DNA from: Sva-07 sp963728195 | GTDB lineage: Bacteria > Actinomycetota > Acidimicrobiia > Acidimicrobiales > Ilumatobacteraceae | Length of the DNA stretch: 64,000 bases | Direction of reading: 5' to 3' | Assembly (NCBI GenBank): GCA_963728195.1 | Contig: CAVSIX010000001.1 | Location: forward strand, 1-64,000 | Shown: piece after piece, positions 19,439-28,194 of the stretch | Numbering within the stretch: position 1 is the first letter of the stretch | Layout: the number at the start of each line of letters is the position of its first letter | The notes under the pieces: model-generated | The model's input: only the letters and a program-made list of their open reading frames with translations | Databases searched by the model: none | Told to the model about the DNA's origin: nothing | Made by a program: the position numbers and the translations under genes

Positions 19439-19996
19439 GTGATCGACGAAGCCATGCTCGAAGCGATGGAGAAGATGGACAATGCGGTGGAGCACACCCA
19501 GTCGCAGTTCTCCACGGTGCGTACCGGACGGGCGACCCCGTCGCTGGTCGAGCGCATCACGGTGGAGTACTACGGTGCGCAGGTGCCGTTGCAACAGCTG
19601 GCCTCGATCTCGGTCCCCGAGGCGCGCCAGTTGCTGATCAAGCCGCACGACCGCGGCACACTCGAATCGATCGAGCGGGCGATCCGCGACAGCGACCTCG
19701 GCGTGTCGCCGAACAACGACGGCATCTCGATCCGACTCTCGCTCCCGCAGCTCACCGAGGAGCGCCGGCGCGAGTACGTCAAGGTTGTCAAGCACATGGC
19801 CGAGGAGGGCCGCATCGCCGTGCGCAGCGCCCGCCGAGATGCCCGCAAGACGATGGAGTCCGCCGAGAAGGACGGCGAGATCTCCGCTGATGAGCTCGAA
19901 CGCGCCGAGAAGGAACTCGAGAAGGTGACCCACGAGCACGTCGAGCACATCGACACTGCACTCGGGCGCAAAGAGCAGGAATTGCTCGAGGTATGA
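19439..19996 (+). CDS. frr: Ribosome recycling factor
   Basis: A 185-residue RRF of the usual length, which with EF-G splits post-termination ribosomes. Conserved segments: STVRTGRATPSLVERITVEY, VPLQQLASISVPEARQLLI, DLGVSPNNDGISIRLSLPQL, LTEERRREYVKVVKHMAEEG and AVRSARRDARK. The start codon is GTG and has a TAnnnT hexamer 7 nt upstream, so it may have a leaderless promoter in addition to read-through from pyrH. Confidence 0.96.
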   Translation: MIDEAMLEAMEKMDNAVEHTQSQFSTVRTGRATPSLVERITVEYYGAQVPLQQLASISVPEARQLLIKPHDRGTLESIERAIRDSDLGVSPNNDGISIRLSLPQLTEERRREYVKVVKHMAEEGRIAVRSARRDARKTMESAEKDGEISADELERAEKELEKVTHEHVEHIDTALGRKEQELLEV

Positions 19997-20045
19997 CGAG
20001 CGCACGAACTTCTCGGGACGGGATTTCAGGGGGAAGGACACAGTC

Positions 20046-21464
20046 ATGAGTGAGTACGACGACGACAGGGCGGCGTCACGTCGCAAACCGGGACCGTTCG
20101 AGAGCGAGATGGACTCCTTCGACGACGACGAGTTCGGTGGGCCACTGTTCGGGGCGACGACCGAACAACCGGTCGTCGGTTTCGACGACGACGAGCGCGA
20201 GCCGATCAGCTTCGGTTCCGACGACTCCGGCGCGATGCCGCACTGGACAGACCCGCCGACCGGTGAGGTCCCTCGGATCGAGGCGGCCGAGAGCTCGCCG
20301 GACCCCACCGACGACATCGACGTGTGGTCGTCGTTCTCCGGTACGTCGGGCGCGGACGAGGCCGTCGAGGCACCGAAGGATCCGACCGGCGAGTTGAGCT
20401 GGCACGACGATCCAACGGTCGACGATGCCCCGGTCGCCCCGTCGCCCCGGTCGTCGGGTGCCGTGCCGGTCACCGAGCCCGCCGAGCCCGCTCGGCGTGA
20501 GCCGGCCCGCATCACGATCGGCACCGATCCGTCGGGTATGCCGCGCCGACCCGACCCGAAGCGTCGCGGCGCCGCCCCGCAACGTCCGCCGAGCGCCGGT
20601 GCCACGCCACAGAACACCGACGGTCGCAACCTGCCGGTCGCGGTGGCGTCGGGCCTCGCGCTCGCTGCGGTGTTCCTCGCGCTCGCCATGTGGCGACCCG
20701 CCGGCGCACTGGCATTCGTCACATTGGCCCTGGGGCTCGCATCGGTGGAGTACTTCGCTCGGGTGACCGACAAGGGCTACCGCCCCGTGATCGCCATCGG
20801 TGTGGCGGCATCCGTCGCCGCGCCGCTCGCGGCGTATTGGGTCGGCGAAGCGGCGATCCCGATGGTCATCGCCTTCGCGTTCATCGCCGGTGCGATCAGC
20901 TTCATCGCCGCCGACTCGGTGGAGGCGGGTCCGATGCCCAACATGGCGATCACGATGCTCGGCATCGTGTGGATCGGGGTGCTCGGCTCGTACGCCGCAC
21001 TGATCCTCGCCTGGTCGAATCTCTTCGGCGGCACACCGTGGGGTACCGACACGCTGGTACTGATTGCGATCGGTGTCGTCGCGAACGACGTCGGTGCGTA
21101 CTTCGTCGGCACCGCGTTCGGGCGCACCCCGCTGCGACCGTGGATCAGCCCCAACAAGTCGCTCGAAGGCCTGCTCGGCGGCACGATCCTGACCCTGCTC
21201 GTGATGCTGGTCATCGGAATCCAGGAATACAGCGACACCTGGTCGAGCACGAGCCACCTGTTGATGCTCGGCATCGTGATCTCGGCGACGGCGCCACTCG
21301 GCGACCTCGCCGAGAGCATGTTCAAGCGCAACCTCGACGTCAAGGACTTCGGTGCGATCATCCGCGGTCACGGCGGCGTGCTCGACCGCTTCGACGGGTT
21401 CCTGTTCGCTCTGCCGGCGGTCTACTACCTGATGTTGGTGGTCGAGCCCTGGACGGCGCTCTGA
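20046..21464 (+). CDS. cdsA: Phosphatidate cytidylyltransferase with long acidic N-terminal extension
   Basis: A 472-residue protein. Residues from about 195 onward form the multi-TM CdsA domain that makes CDP-diacylglycerol from phosphatidate and CTP. The family signature is present near the C-terminus: APLGDLAESMFKRNLDVKDF, then GAIIRGHGGVLDRFDG. The first ~195 residues are hydrophilic and disordered, rich in Asp, Glu, Pro and Ser (FDDDEFGG, FDDDEREPISFGSDD), where many CdsA proteins have almost nothing. The extension is cytoplasmic by topology; its role is unknown. It lies between frr and dxr, the conserved position. Confidence 0.94.
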   Translation: MSEYDDDRAASRRKPGPFESEMDSFDDDEFGGPLFGATTEQPVVGFDDDEREPISFGSDDSGAMPHWTDPPTGEVPRIEAAESSPDPTDDIDVWSSFSGTSGADEAVEAPKDPTGELSWHDDPTVDDAPVAPSPRSSGAVPVTEPAEPARREPARITIGTDPSGMPRRPDPKRRGAAPQRPPSAGATPQNTDGRNLPVAVASGLALAAVFLALAMWRPAGALAFVTLALGLASVEYFARVTDKGYRPVIAIGVAASVAAPLAAYWVGEAAIPMVIAFAFIAGAISFIAADSVEAGPMPNMAITMLGIVWIGVLGSYAALILAWSNLFGGTPWGTDTLVLIAIGVVANDVGAYFVGTAFGRTPLRPWISPNKSLEGLLGGTILTLLVMLVIGIQEYSDTWSSTSHLLMLGIVISATAPLGDLAESMFKRNLDVKDFGAIIRGHGGVLDRFDGFLFALPAVYYLMLVVEPWTAL

Positions 21465-21471
21465 GCAACTG

Positions 21472-22635
21472 ATGTCGCCGACCCGCGTGGCGATCGCCGG
21501 GTCGACCGGCTCGATCGGCACCCAGACGCTCGAGGTCATCGACGCCGAGAACACGCGGGTCCCGGGCTCGTACGAGGTCGTTGCGCTGGCGGTCGGGACG
21601 TCCGCTGCGGCTGTGATCGAACAGGCGCGGCGTTGGTCGCCGCGGCTCGTCGCGGTCGCCGATGATACGGCACGCCACCACGTTGCCGGGGCGCTACCCG
21701 ACGTCGAGGTCGTCGCGGAGTTGGCCGACGTCGTCGGGCCGGCCGACGTGGTCGTCAACGGCGTCGTCGGATTCGCCGGACTGGCGATCACGATCGAGAC
21801 GCTGCGAGCCGGCAAGCGCCTGGCGCTCGCGAACAAGGAGAGTCTGATCGCTGCGGGTCCCGTCGTGCAGCCGCTGCGCAACGTGCCGGGCGCCGAGCTG
21901 GTGCCCGTCGACAGCGAACACTGTGCGCTGCACCAGTGCCTGCGTTCATCGGTGAATCCAGATCGCGAGGTGGCCCGCCTCCTGCTGACTGCCAGTGGCG
22001 GCCCGTTCCGTGGGCGCACCGCTGACGAGCTCGCGGACGTGACCGTCGAAGCCGCACTGGCCCATCCCACCTGGAGCATGGGTCCGAAGATCACCGTCGA
22101 TTCGAGCACGCTGATGAACAAGGGCCTCGAGGTGATCGAGGCGCACGAGCTGTACGGCACGCCGTACGACCGCATCGACGTGGTCGTGCATCCCCAATCG
22201 GTCGTGCACTCGATGGTGGAGTTCACCGACGGCTCGACGATCGCCCAGCTCAGCCTGCCCGACATGCGCCTGCCGATCGGCTACGCCCTCGGGTACCCGG
22301 ACCGCATCGGCAGTGCGTTCGGTCGCATCGACTGGACGGCGCTGTCGCGGCTCGACTTCGACATGCCCGATCGGGCGACGTTCCGCTGTCTCGACCTGGC
22401 CTACGACGCCGGTCGAGTGGGCGGCACGGCGCCGGCGTGGTTGAGCGCAGCCAACGAGGTGGCGGTTGACGCATTCTTGGCGGGAAACTTGCGATGGAAT
22501 GAGATCCCTGACGTCTGTGTTGGGGTACTAGCGATGCATGATGGTGCACATCCCCATACTGTCGACGACGTGATCGAGGCCGATGCCGAGGCTCGGCGGA
22601 TCGCTCGCGACCTGCTCTCGAAACGATCGACATGA
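21472..22635 (+). CDS. dxr: 1-deoxy-D-xylulose 5-phosphate reductoisomerase
   Basis: A 387-residue DXR, the first committed step of the MEP isoprenoid pathway. The NADPH loop is AIAGSTGSIGTQTL; LANKESLIAAG and VPVDSEHCALHQCL contain the metal and substrate residues; LTASGGPFRG, HPTWSMGPKITVDSSTLMNK and GLEVIEAHELYG complete the active site. It ends in the usual helical domain (NEVAVDAFLAG). It overlaps the following site-2 protease gene by 4 nt (ATGA) and is co-located with ispG, another MEP enzyme. Confidence 0.96.
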   Translation: MSPTRVAIAGSTGSIGTQTLEVIDAENTRVPGSYEVVALAVGTSAAAVIEQARRWSPRLVAVADDTARHHVAGALPDVEVVAELADVVGPADVVVNGVVGFAGLAITIETLRAGKRLALANKESLIAAGPVVQPLRNVPGAELVPVDSEHCALHQCLRSSVNPDREVARLLLTASGGPFRGRTADELADVTVEAALAHPTWSMGPKITVDSSTLMNKGLEVIEAHELYGTPYDRIDVVVHPQSVVHSMVEFTDGSTIAQLSLPDMRLPIGYALGYPDRIGSAFGRIDWTALSRLDFDMPDRATFRCLDLAYDAGRVGGTAPAWLSAANEVAVDAFLAGNLRWNEIPDVCVGVLAMHDGAHPHTVDDVIEADAEARRIARDLLSKRST

Positions 22636-23975
22636 CCGACCAACTCACACCAGACAGCAAGCGCTCCGGCGCCGAGCTCCCGCCGCCGATCCCGACGCGT
22701 TCCGGCCGCATGAAGAGCGAGATCATGGCCGGCGGCGCCGTCGTGGAACGAGGCGAAGACGAACTTGCCGGCGGCTGGAAGGGCCTGGCGGCGATGGCGG
22801 CGATCCTCGCGCTGTTCGTCTGGCTCGCCTTCGTCAACATCTGGATCTTCGTCTTCGTCGTCGGCGTGGTGATCTCGATCTTCCTCCACGAACTCGGCCA
22901 CTACCTCACCGCCAAGTGGACCGGCATGAAGGTCACCCAGTTCTTCCTGTTCTTCGGTCCCCGCCTGTGGAGCTTCCGACGCGGCGAAACCGAATACGGC
23001 GTTCGTGCACTGCCGCTCGGCGCGTTCGTGCGCATCATCGGCATGAACCGGATGGACGAGGTCGAACCGGGCGACGAAGCTCGCAGCTACCGCCAGCAGA
23101 GCTTCCCGAAGCGCCTGCTCGTGATCTCCGCCGGCTCGATCATGCACATCCTGATCGCGATCGTCCTGCTCTTCGGCGTGTACTCCACCCAGGGTGAGAT
23201 CACCGCCGACGACGAACCGCGGGTGATCGTCGGTGCAGCGGCGCAGGAGCTGCCGGCGTGGGCGGCGGGTATCCGCGCCGACGACGAGATCGTCGCAGTG
23301 GGCGGTATCGCCGTCACGTCGTCGGTCGAACTGGGCGAGACCGTGCGCAGCTTCGAGCCGGGTGAGGTCGTCGACCTGGTGGTGATCCGCGACGGCGAGA
23401 CGCTGACGATCCCGGTCGGCCTCGGTGCCAACACCTCGGTGCCCCAGGACGATCCACTGTTCGGTACGGCGCTGCTCGGCGTGCGTTCCTACAGCCCTCC
23501 GCTCTACGAGCAGCACGGCATCGCCGGCTCGGCGGTCAACGCCGTCACCGACATCTTCCCGGTCTCGTGGGAGTCGACCAAGGGCATCGTCAAGGTGCTC
23601 AATCCGGTCAACCTCGTCGACCAGCTCACCGATACCGAGAACGCCGACCCGGCGGCTCGGCCGACCACGATCTACGGCATCGCCACGGTGTCCGACGACG
23701 TGGGGGAGTCGGGCGGGCTCGCCGGCGTGCTGTACATGCTGGCCATCCTCAACGTGTTCGTCGGCGTCTTCAACATGATGCCGCTGCTGCCGCTCGACGG
23801 CGGTCACGCCGCCATTGCGGTGTACGAACGCATCCAGGAGAAGCGTCGACACATGTCGGGTCGCTACTTCGCCGACGTCGAGCGGCTGATGCCGTTCGCC
23901 ATGGGCGTGATCGTCGTCCTGGCGATGCTGATGTTCACCGGCCTGTACCTCGACATCACGCAGCCGATCGGCTGA
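22632..23975 (+). CDS. rip1: Site-2 membrane metalloprotease (RseP/Rip1 type)
   Basis: A 447-residue S2P-family protease. The zinc motif HELGH lies in IFLHELGHYLTAKWTGMK within a TM helix. A PDZ domain occupies the middle (AWAAGIRADDEIVAVGGIAV). The third ligand motif is MMPLLPLDGGH. A hydrophilic ~45-residue N-terminal tail precedes the first TM. In mycobacteria Rip1, also between dxr and ispG, cleaves anti-sigma factors to control envelope and stress responses; that role is inferred from orthology. Confidence 0.93.
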   Translation: MTDQLTPDSKRSGAELPPPIPTRSGRMKSEIMAGGAVVERGEDELAGGWKGLAAMAAILALFVWLAFVNIWIFVFVVGVVISIFLHELGHYLTAKWTGMKVTQFFLFFGPRLWSFRRGETEYGVRALPLGAFVRIIGMNRMDEVEPGDEARSYRQQSFPKRLLVISAGSIMHILIAIVLLFGVYSTQGEITADDEPRVIVGAAAQELPAWAAGIRADDEIVAVGGIAVTSSVELGETVRSFEPGEVVDLVVIRDGETLTIPVGLGANTSVPQDDPLFGTALLGVRSYSPPLYEQHGIAGSAVNAVTDIFPVSWESTKGIVKVLNPVNLVDQLTDTENADPAARPTTIYGIATVSDDVGESGGLAGVLYMLAILNVFVGVFNMMPLLPLDGGHAAIAVYERIQEKRRHMSGRYFADVERLMPFAMGVIVVLAMLMFTGLYLDITQPIG

Positions 23976-23982
23976 TCGGTTC

Positions 23983-25212
23983 GTGGACGTCTCCAGCGCT
24001 CTCGTCGCTCGCAAGCCGACCCGCCAGATCTCGGTCGGCAACGTGAAGGTGGGCGGCGATGCGCCGATCACCGTGCAGTCGATGACGATCACCAAGACCG
24101 CCGACGTCGAGGGCACACTCCAGCAGATCTATGCGCTCGCTGCGGCGGGCGCCGACATCGTGCGGTGCACGTGCAACGAGACCGAGGCCGCCGAGGGTCT
24201 GGCGCAGATCGTGCCGCGGTCGCCGGTACCGATCATCGCCGACATCCACCACCAGTACAAGATGGCGCTCGCGGCGATGGAAGCGGGCGTCCATGGTCTG
24301 CGTCTCAATCCTGGCAACATCCGCAAGCCCGAGCACATCAAGGCGGTCGCCGCCGAGGCGAAGGATCGTGGCATCCCGATCCGCATCGGCGTGAACGCCG
24401 GCTCGCTCGATCCGTCGCTCTACGAGAAGTACGGCAGCGCCACACCGGAGGCGATGGTCGAGTCAGCGCAGCAGGAGATCGCCTACTTCGACGAGGTCGG
24501 CTTCGAGGCGATCAAGATCTCGGTCAAGGCGTCGAGCGTGCCGTTGATGGTCGAGGCGTACCGCCAACTGTCCGAGGTCACCGATCACCCACTGCATCTC
24601 GGTGTCACCGAGGCCGGCCCACCTCCCGGCGGGCTGATCAAGGCCACCGCCGGCATCGCCACGCTGCTGATGGAGGGCATCGGCGACACGATCAGGTATT
24701 CGCTCACCGCCGACCCGGTCGAGGAGGCACGCGCAGGGCGCCAGTTGCTCGAAGCGCTCGGTCTCCGCGAGCGCAAGAACGTCGATCTGATCGCGTGCCC
24801 GTCGTGCGGTCGCGCCGAGGTCGACGTGATCGAGGTCGCCAACCGGGCGATGGAGGCGTTCGCCGATCGCGAGATCCCGCTGCAGATCGCGGTGATGGGC
24901 TGCGTCGTCAACGGTCCCGGCGAGGCACGCGACGCCGACCTCGGCATCGCCGCCGGCAACAAGCGCGGCCACCTGTTCGTGAAGGGTCAGAACGTCGCCG
25001 TCGTGCCCGAGGACGAGATGGTCGGCCAGCTCGTCGAGTGGGCCGAGTTCATCCAGGAGCACGGTGTCGATGCCGCACTCGCCCGTGTGGACCTCGTCAA
25101 GGCCGCCCGCGAGGCCGAGAAGGATCGTGCCCGCCTGCTCGACGAACAGGGCACCGACGCCAATCACGCCGGCGAGAAGATCGTCGAGATCCGCAAGACC
25201 ACCCGCTCCTGA
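23983..25212 (+). CDS. ispG: 4-hydroxy-3-methylbut-2-en-1-yl diphosphate synthase (flavodoxin)
   Basis: A 409-residue IspG/GcpE of the MEP pathway. Early motifs are PITVQSMTITKTADVEGTL, GADIVRCTCNETEAAEG, ADIHHQYKMAL and GLRLNPGNI. The [4Fe-4S] ligands are in LIACPSCGR and MGCVVNGPGEA. The start is GTG 23983, only 7 nt after the rip1 stop, consistent with an operon. The C-terminus carries a ~30-residue charged tail beyond the usual end. Confidence 0.96.
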   Translation: MDVSSALVARKPTRQISVGNVKVGGDAPITVQSMTITKTADVEGTLQQIYALAAAGADIVRCTCNETEAAEGLAQIVPRSPVPIIADIHHQYKMALAAMEAGVHGLRLNPGNIRKPEHIKAVAAEAKDRGIPIRIGVNAGSLDPSLYEKYGSATPEAMVESAQQEIAYFDEVGFEAIKISVKASSVPLMVEAYRQLSEVTDHPLHLGVTEAGPPPGGLIKATAGIATLLMEGIGDTIRYSLTADPVEEARAGRQLLEALGLRERKNVDLIACPSCGRAEVDVIEVANRAMEAFADREIPLQIAVMGCVVNGPGEARDADLGIAAGNKRGHLFVKGQNVAVVPEDEMVGQLVEWAEFIQEHGVDAALARVDLVKAAREAEKDRARLLDEQGTDANHAGEKIVEIRKTTRS

Positions 25213-25233
25213 GTCTCCGCCGCCCATCGCTGC

Positions 25234-25332
25234 GATGAGCGAAGCGACGCTCTGTGGTCGGTTCGCTCATCGGTGGAGGAAGGGCTGGGGTTGCGATGAG
25301 CGAAGCGACGCTCTGTGGTCGGTTCGCTCATC
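25234..25332. repeat. Tandem pair of 38-nt inverted repeats, family II (copies c and d)
   Basis: Copies at 25234-25271 and 25295-25332 (61-nt period) share the private interior CGACGCTCTGTGGTCG between GATGAGCGAA and TTCGCTCATC arms. The pair lies between the converging ispG and manA genes. Confidence 0.9.
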
Positions 25333-25350
25333 GGTGGGGGGAGGGAGCGG

Positions 25351-26325
25351 TCAGGGGGTGGTGACGACGAACGTGGCGGTCGTGGCGGTCAGGGCCGTGC
25401 CAGGGGCGAGGTAGAGCGTCCGGCCGCCGAGGTCGACGGCCAGCTCGTGACCCGTCGAGGTGTGCGTGCGGCCCGGTTCGATGCGCACGAGCGTGCAACC
25501 GGCCTCGGGAAGCGGATACCGGCCGGCACGGGCGGCGGACTTCATCACCGGTTCGGCAAGCGGTGTGGTGTCGAGGATGCGCAGCAGTTCGTCGACGTCG
25601 ACGGTCTTGTCGGTCAGGCCGCCGCGCACGACGTTGTCACTGGCGCCCATCAGCTCGACGCCGGCGCCTCCGAGATACGCATGGAGGTTCCCGGCCGTCA
25701 GGTGAATCGCCTCGCCGGGCTGGAGGACCACGCGATTGAGCAGCAACGTCACCACGACGCTCGGATCGTCGGGGTATTCGGCCGCGAGCTGCGTGACCAG
25801 CTCGGCTTCCGGACGCTGGCTACGAGCGCACGCCATGATGGTCGGGCCGGGATCGATCCGTCCCCGGTACAAGTCCTCGATGACGGCACCGACACCGTCG
25901 GAGCGGAGGGCCGCCGCGAGCGGCTCGGCGCCGAGCGCTCCGAGCAGCGTGAGCGTGGCGGCGACCGGCCGGATGCCGCACAGCGCATCGAAGCGGGTCA
26001 GCGCACACAGCAGCTCGGGCTTGGCCCGATCGTCGGGATACACGCCGCGGGCATGCCCGTCGACGGCCTGCTCGCGGGTCGGGTGCGCCTGCAGCGACAG
26101 CGGTCGGGCGGCGGCGAGCACCTTCAGCAGGTAGGGCAGCTCGCCGGTGATGTCGGCGAGTGGCCCGTCGGCGGTCGTCGCCGGGCCGTTGGGGTGGGTG
26201 CCGAGCCACAGCTCGGCCCAGGGCCGGCCATCGGCGGTGGTGTGCAGCAGTTGGGGGATGAACGTGCGGTCACCCCACGTGTAGTGCTGGACCACGCCGG
26301 TGACCGCGACGGCAGCGGTGGTCAT
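25351..26325 (-). CDS. manA: Mannose-6-phosphate isomerase, class I
   Basis: A 324-residue type I phosphomannose isomerase, interconverting fructose-6-P and mannose-6-P for GDP-mannose and mannose glycans. Family motifs: QHYTWGDRTFIPQLL, AELWLGTHPNGPA, LPYLLKVLAAARPLSLQAHP (metal His), KPELLCALTRFDALCG, GEAIHLTAGNLHAYLGGAGVE and MGASDNVVRGGLTDK. It is the last gene of a three-gene minus-strand group; its ATG is 6 nt after the metallo-hydrolase stop. Confidence 0.93.
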   Translation of the reverse strand: MTTAAVAVTGVVQHYTWGDRTFIPQLLHTTADGRPWAELWLGTHPNGPATTADGPLADITGELPYLLKVLAAARPLSLQAHPTREQAVDGHARGVYPDDRAKPELLCALTRFDALCGIRPVAATLTLLGALGAEPLAAALRSDGVGAVIEDLYRGRIDPGPTIMACARSQRPEAELVTQLAAEYPDDPSVVVTLLLNRVVLQPGEAIHLTAGNLHAYLGGAGVELMGASDNVVRGGLTDKTVDVDELLRILDTTPLAEPVMKSAARAGRYPLPEAGCTLVRIEPGRTHTSTGHELAVDLGGRTLYLAPGTALTATTATFVVTTP

Positions 26326-26331
26326 CGGCGC

Positions 26332-26958
26332 TCAGATCCCGAGTTCGGCGGCGCGCACCAGCACGCCGTCGCGCTCGTCGCCGATCGTGGTGGAGTCGCC
26401 ATGGCCCGTGTGCACGATCGTGTGGTCGGGCAGGGCGAGCAGTGTGTCGCGGATCGAACGGAGGATCGTCGGCTCGTCGCTGAAGCTGCGCCCGGTCGCT
26501 CCCGGTCCGCCACAGAACAGCGTGTCGCCGCTGAAGACCAGACCGGAGGCGGCGTCGTGGAAGCTGCAGCATCCGGGGGAGTGGCCCGGCGTGTGCAACA
26601 CGGCCAGGTCGTGGCCGCCGACGTGCAGTTCCCCGCCGGGTGTCAGTGCACGGTCCGGGGAGTCGGCGGGCCACACCACGTCCCACAGCATCCGGTCGGC
26701 GTCGTGCAGCAGGATCGGTGCATCGACGGCGTCGCGCAGTGGCACGGCGACGTTGATGTGGTCGTTGTGGCCGTGGGTCAGCACGATGCCGGCCACGCGT
26801 CGCCCGTTGATCGCATCGACGATCGGTCGGTGATCATGGGCGGCGTCGAACACGATCACCTCGCGGTCGTCGCCCACGATCCAGATGTTGTTGGTGACCT
26901 CCCACTCGCCGCCGTCGAGCGCGAAGATCCCGTCGGTCGTGACCAGCTCGATGCTCAT
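26332..26958 (-). CDS. Metallo-beta-lactamase-fold hydrolase, probable partner of the mycothiol formaldehyde dehydrogenase
   Basis: A 208-residue MBL-fold protein. Zinc motif THGHNDH, then the single His in TPGHSPGCCSF, the bridging Asp in VFSGDTLFCGG and the terminal His in VHTGHGDST give a complete glyoxalase-II-like site. It starts 4 nt after the stop of the mycothiol-dependent dehydrogenase. The same pair (Rv2259-Rv2260) occurs in mycobacteria, so hydrolysis of S-formylmycothiol or a related thioester is the best inference. Not proven by sequence alone. Confidence 0.85.
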   Translation of the reverse strand: MSIELVTTDGIFALDGGEWEVTNNIWIVGDDREVIVFDAAHDHRPIVDAINGRRVAGIVLTHGHNDHINVAVPLRDAVDAPILLHDADRMLWDVVWPADSPDRALTPGGELHVGGHDLAVLHTPGHSPGCCSFHDAASGLVFSGDTLFCGGPGATGRSFSDEPTILRSIRDTLLALPDHTIVHTGHGDSTTIGDERDGVLVRAAELGI

Positions 26959-26962
26959 CGGC

Positions 26963-28072
26963 TCACTTCGTACCCGTGGGTGCGGTGTCGAACACGACGA
27001 CGCTGCGGAGCACTTCGCCGCGCTCCATCTTGTGGAACGCCTCTTCGACGCCGTCGAGCCCGATCGTCTCCGACACGAACCCGTCGAGGTCGAGGCGGCC
27101 CTGGAGGTAGAGGTCGATCAGCATCGGGAAGTCGCGCGACGGCAGGCAGTCGCCGTACCACGACGACTTGAGCGCACCGCCACGACCGAACACGTCGATG
27201 AACGGCAGCTCCAGGGTCATCTCCGGATTGGGCACACCGACGAGCACGACGGTGCCCGCCAGGTCACGAGCCTGGAACGCCTGCTTGTAGACCTCGGGAT
27301 GGCCGATCGCCTCGATGCAGACGTCGGCACCGAAGCCACCCGTCACCGACCGGACGAACTCGACGGGGTCGGTCTGGCGGGAGTTGCACACGTGCGTGGC
27401 GCCGAACCCCTTGGCCCACTCGAGCTTGCGGTCGTCGATGTCGACGCCGACGATCGTCGATGCGCCGGCGAGGCGGGCACCGGCGATCGCAGCATCTCCG
27501 ACGCCGCCGCAACCGAACACGGCGACCGACTGGCCACGGGTGACGCCGGCGGTGTTGAGTACGGCGCCGATACCTGCCATCACGCCGCAGCCGAGCAGGC
27601 CGGCGGCCGCTGGTGAGGCGGCGGGGTCGACCTTGGTGCACTGGCCGGCGGCGACGAGCGTCTTGTCGCAGAACGCCCCGATGCCGAGCGCCGGTGACAA
27701 TTCCGTGCCGTCGGTGAGCGTCATCTTCTGCGTCGCGTTGTGGGTGTCGAAGCAGTACTGCGGCTGGCCCCGGCGGCACGCTCGGCAGTTGCCGCAGACG
27801 GCGCGCCAGTTGAGGATGACGTAGTCGCCGGGGGCCACGTCGGTGACGCCGTCGCCGACCGACTCGACCACGCCGGCAGCCTCGTGGCCGAGCAGGAACG
27901 GGAACTCGTCGTTGATGCCGCCCTCGCGGTAGTGCAGGTCGGTGTGGCACACGCCGCAGGCCTGGATCACCACGACCGCCTCACCTGGCCCCGGATCGGG
28001 GACGACGATGGTCTCCATCGTCACGGGTTCGCCCTTGGCGCGGGCGATGATGCCTCGAACTTCCTGACTCAT
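26963..28072 (-). CDS. mscR: S-(hydroxymethyl)mycothiol dehydrogenase (NAD/MSH-dependent formaldehyde dehydrogenase)
   Basis: A 369-residue zinc-dependent class III-type alcohol dehydrogenase. The catalytic zinc region is ACGVCHTDLHYREGG and LLGHEAAGVVESVGDGV; the structural zinc cysteines are CGNCRACRRGQPQYC; the NAD-binding loop is VAVFGCGGVGDAAIAGARLA with VGVDIDDRKL. SSWYGDCLPSRDFPMLIDLY is typical of the mycothiol-dependent enzymes that oxidise the formaldehyde-mycothiol adduct and act in nitrosothiol detoxification. This marks the organism as a mycothiol producer. ATG 28072 is preceded 7 nt upstream by a TAnnnT hexamer. Confidence 0.92.
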   Translation of the reverse strand: MSQEVRGIIARAKGEPVTMETIVVPDPGPGEAVVVIQACGVCHTDLHYREGGINDEFPFLLGHEAAGVVESVGDGVTDVAPGDYVILNWRAVCGNCRACRRGQPQYCFDTHNATQKMTLTDGTELSPALGIGAFCDKTLVAAGQCTKVDPAASPAAAGLLGCGVMAGIGAVLNTAGVTRGQSVAVFGCGGVGDAAIAGARLAGASTIVGVDIDDRKLEWAKGFGATHVCNSRQTDPVEFVRSVTGGFGADVCIEAIGHPEVYKQAFQARDLAGTVVLVGVPNPEMTLELPFIDVFGRGGALKSSWYGDCLPSRDFPMLIDLYLQGRLDLDGFVSETIGLDGVEEAFHKMERGEVLRSVVVFDTAPTGTK

Positions 28073-28079
28073 CCCTGCG

Positions 28080-28085
28080 AAGGTA
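28080..28085 (-). promoter_or_regulatory. Candidate -10 hexamer, leaderless promoter of mscR
   Basis: On the minus strand TACCTT lies 7 nt before the mscR ATG (first base 28072). Confidence 0.5.
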
Positions 28086-28194
28086 GCGCCCCGGCGGACC
28101 TGCACGGGATCCTTCGAGCACACCGGGTCGCGGGTCGGCGCTCCGGCGTGTGAATTGTGTGGAACCGGAGCCGGACGGACAACGTCGAAACACC

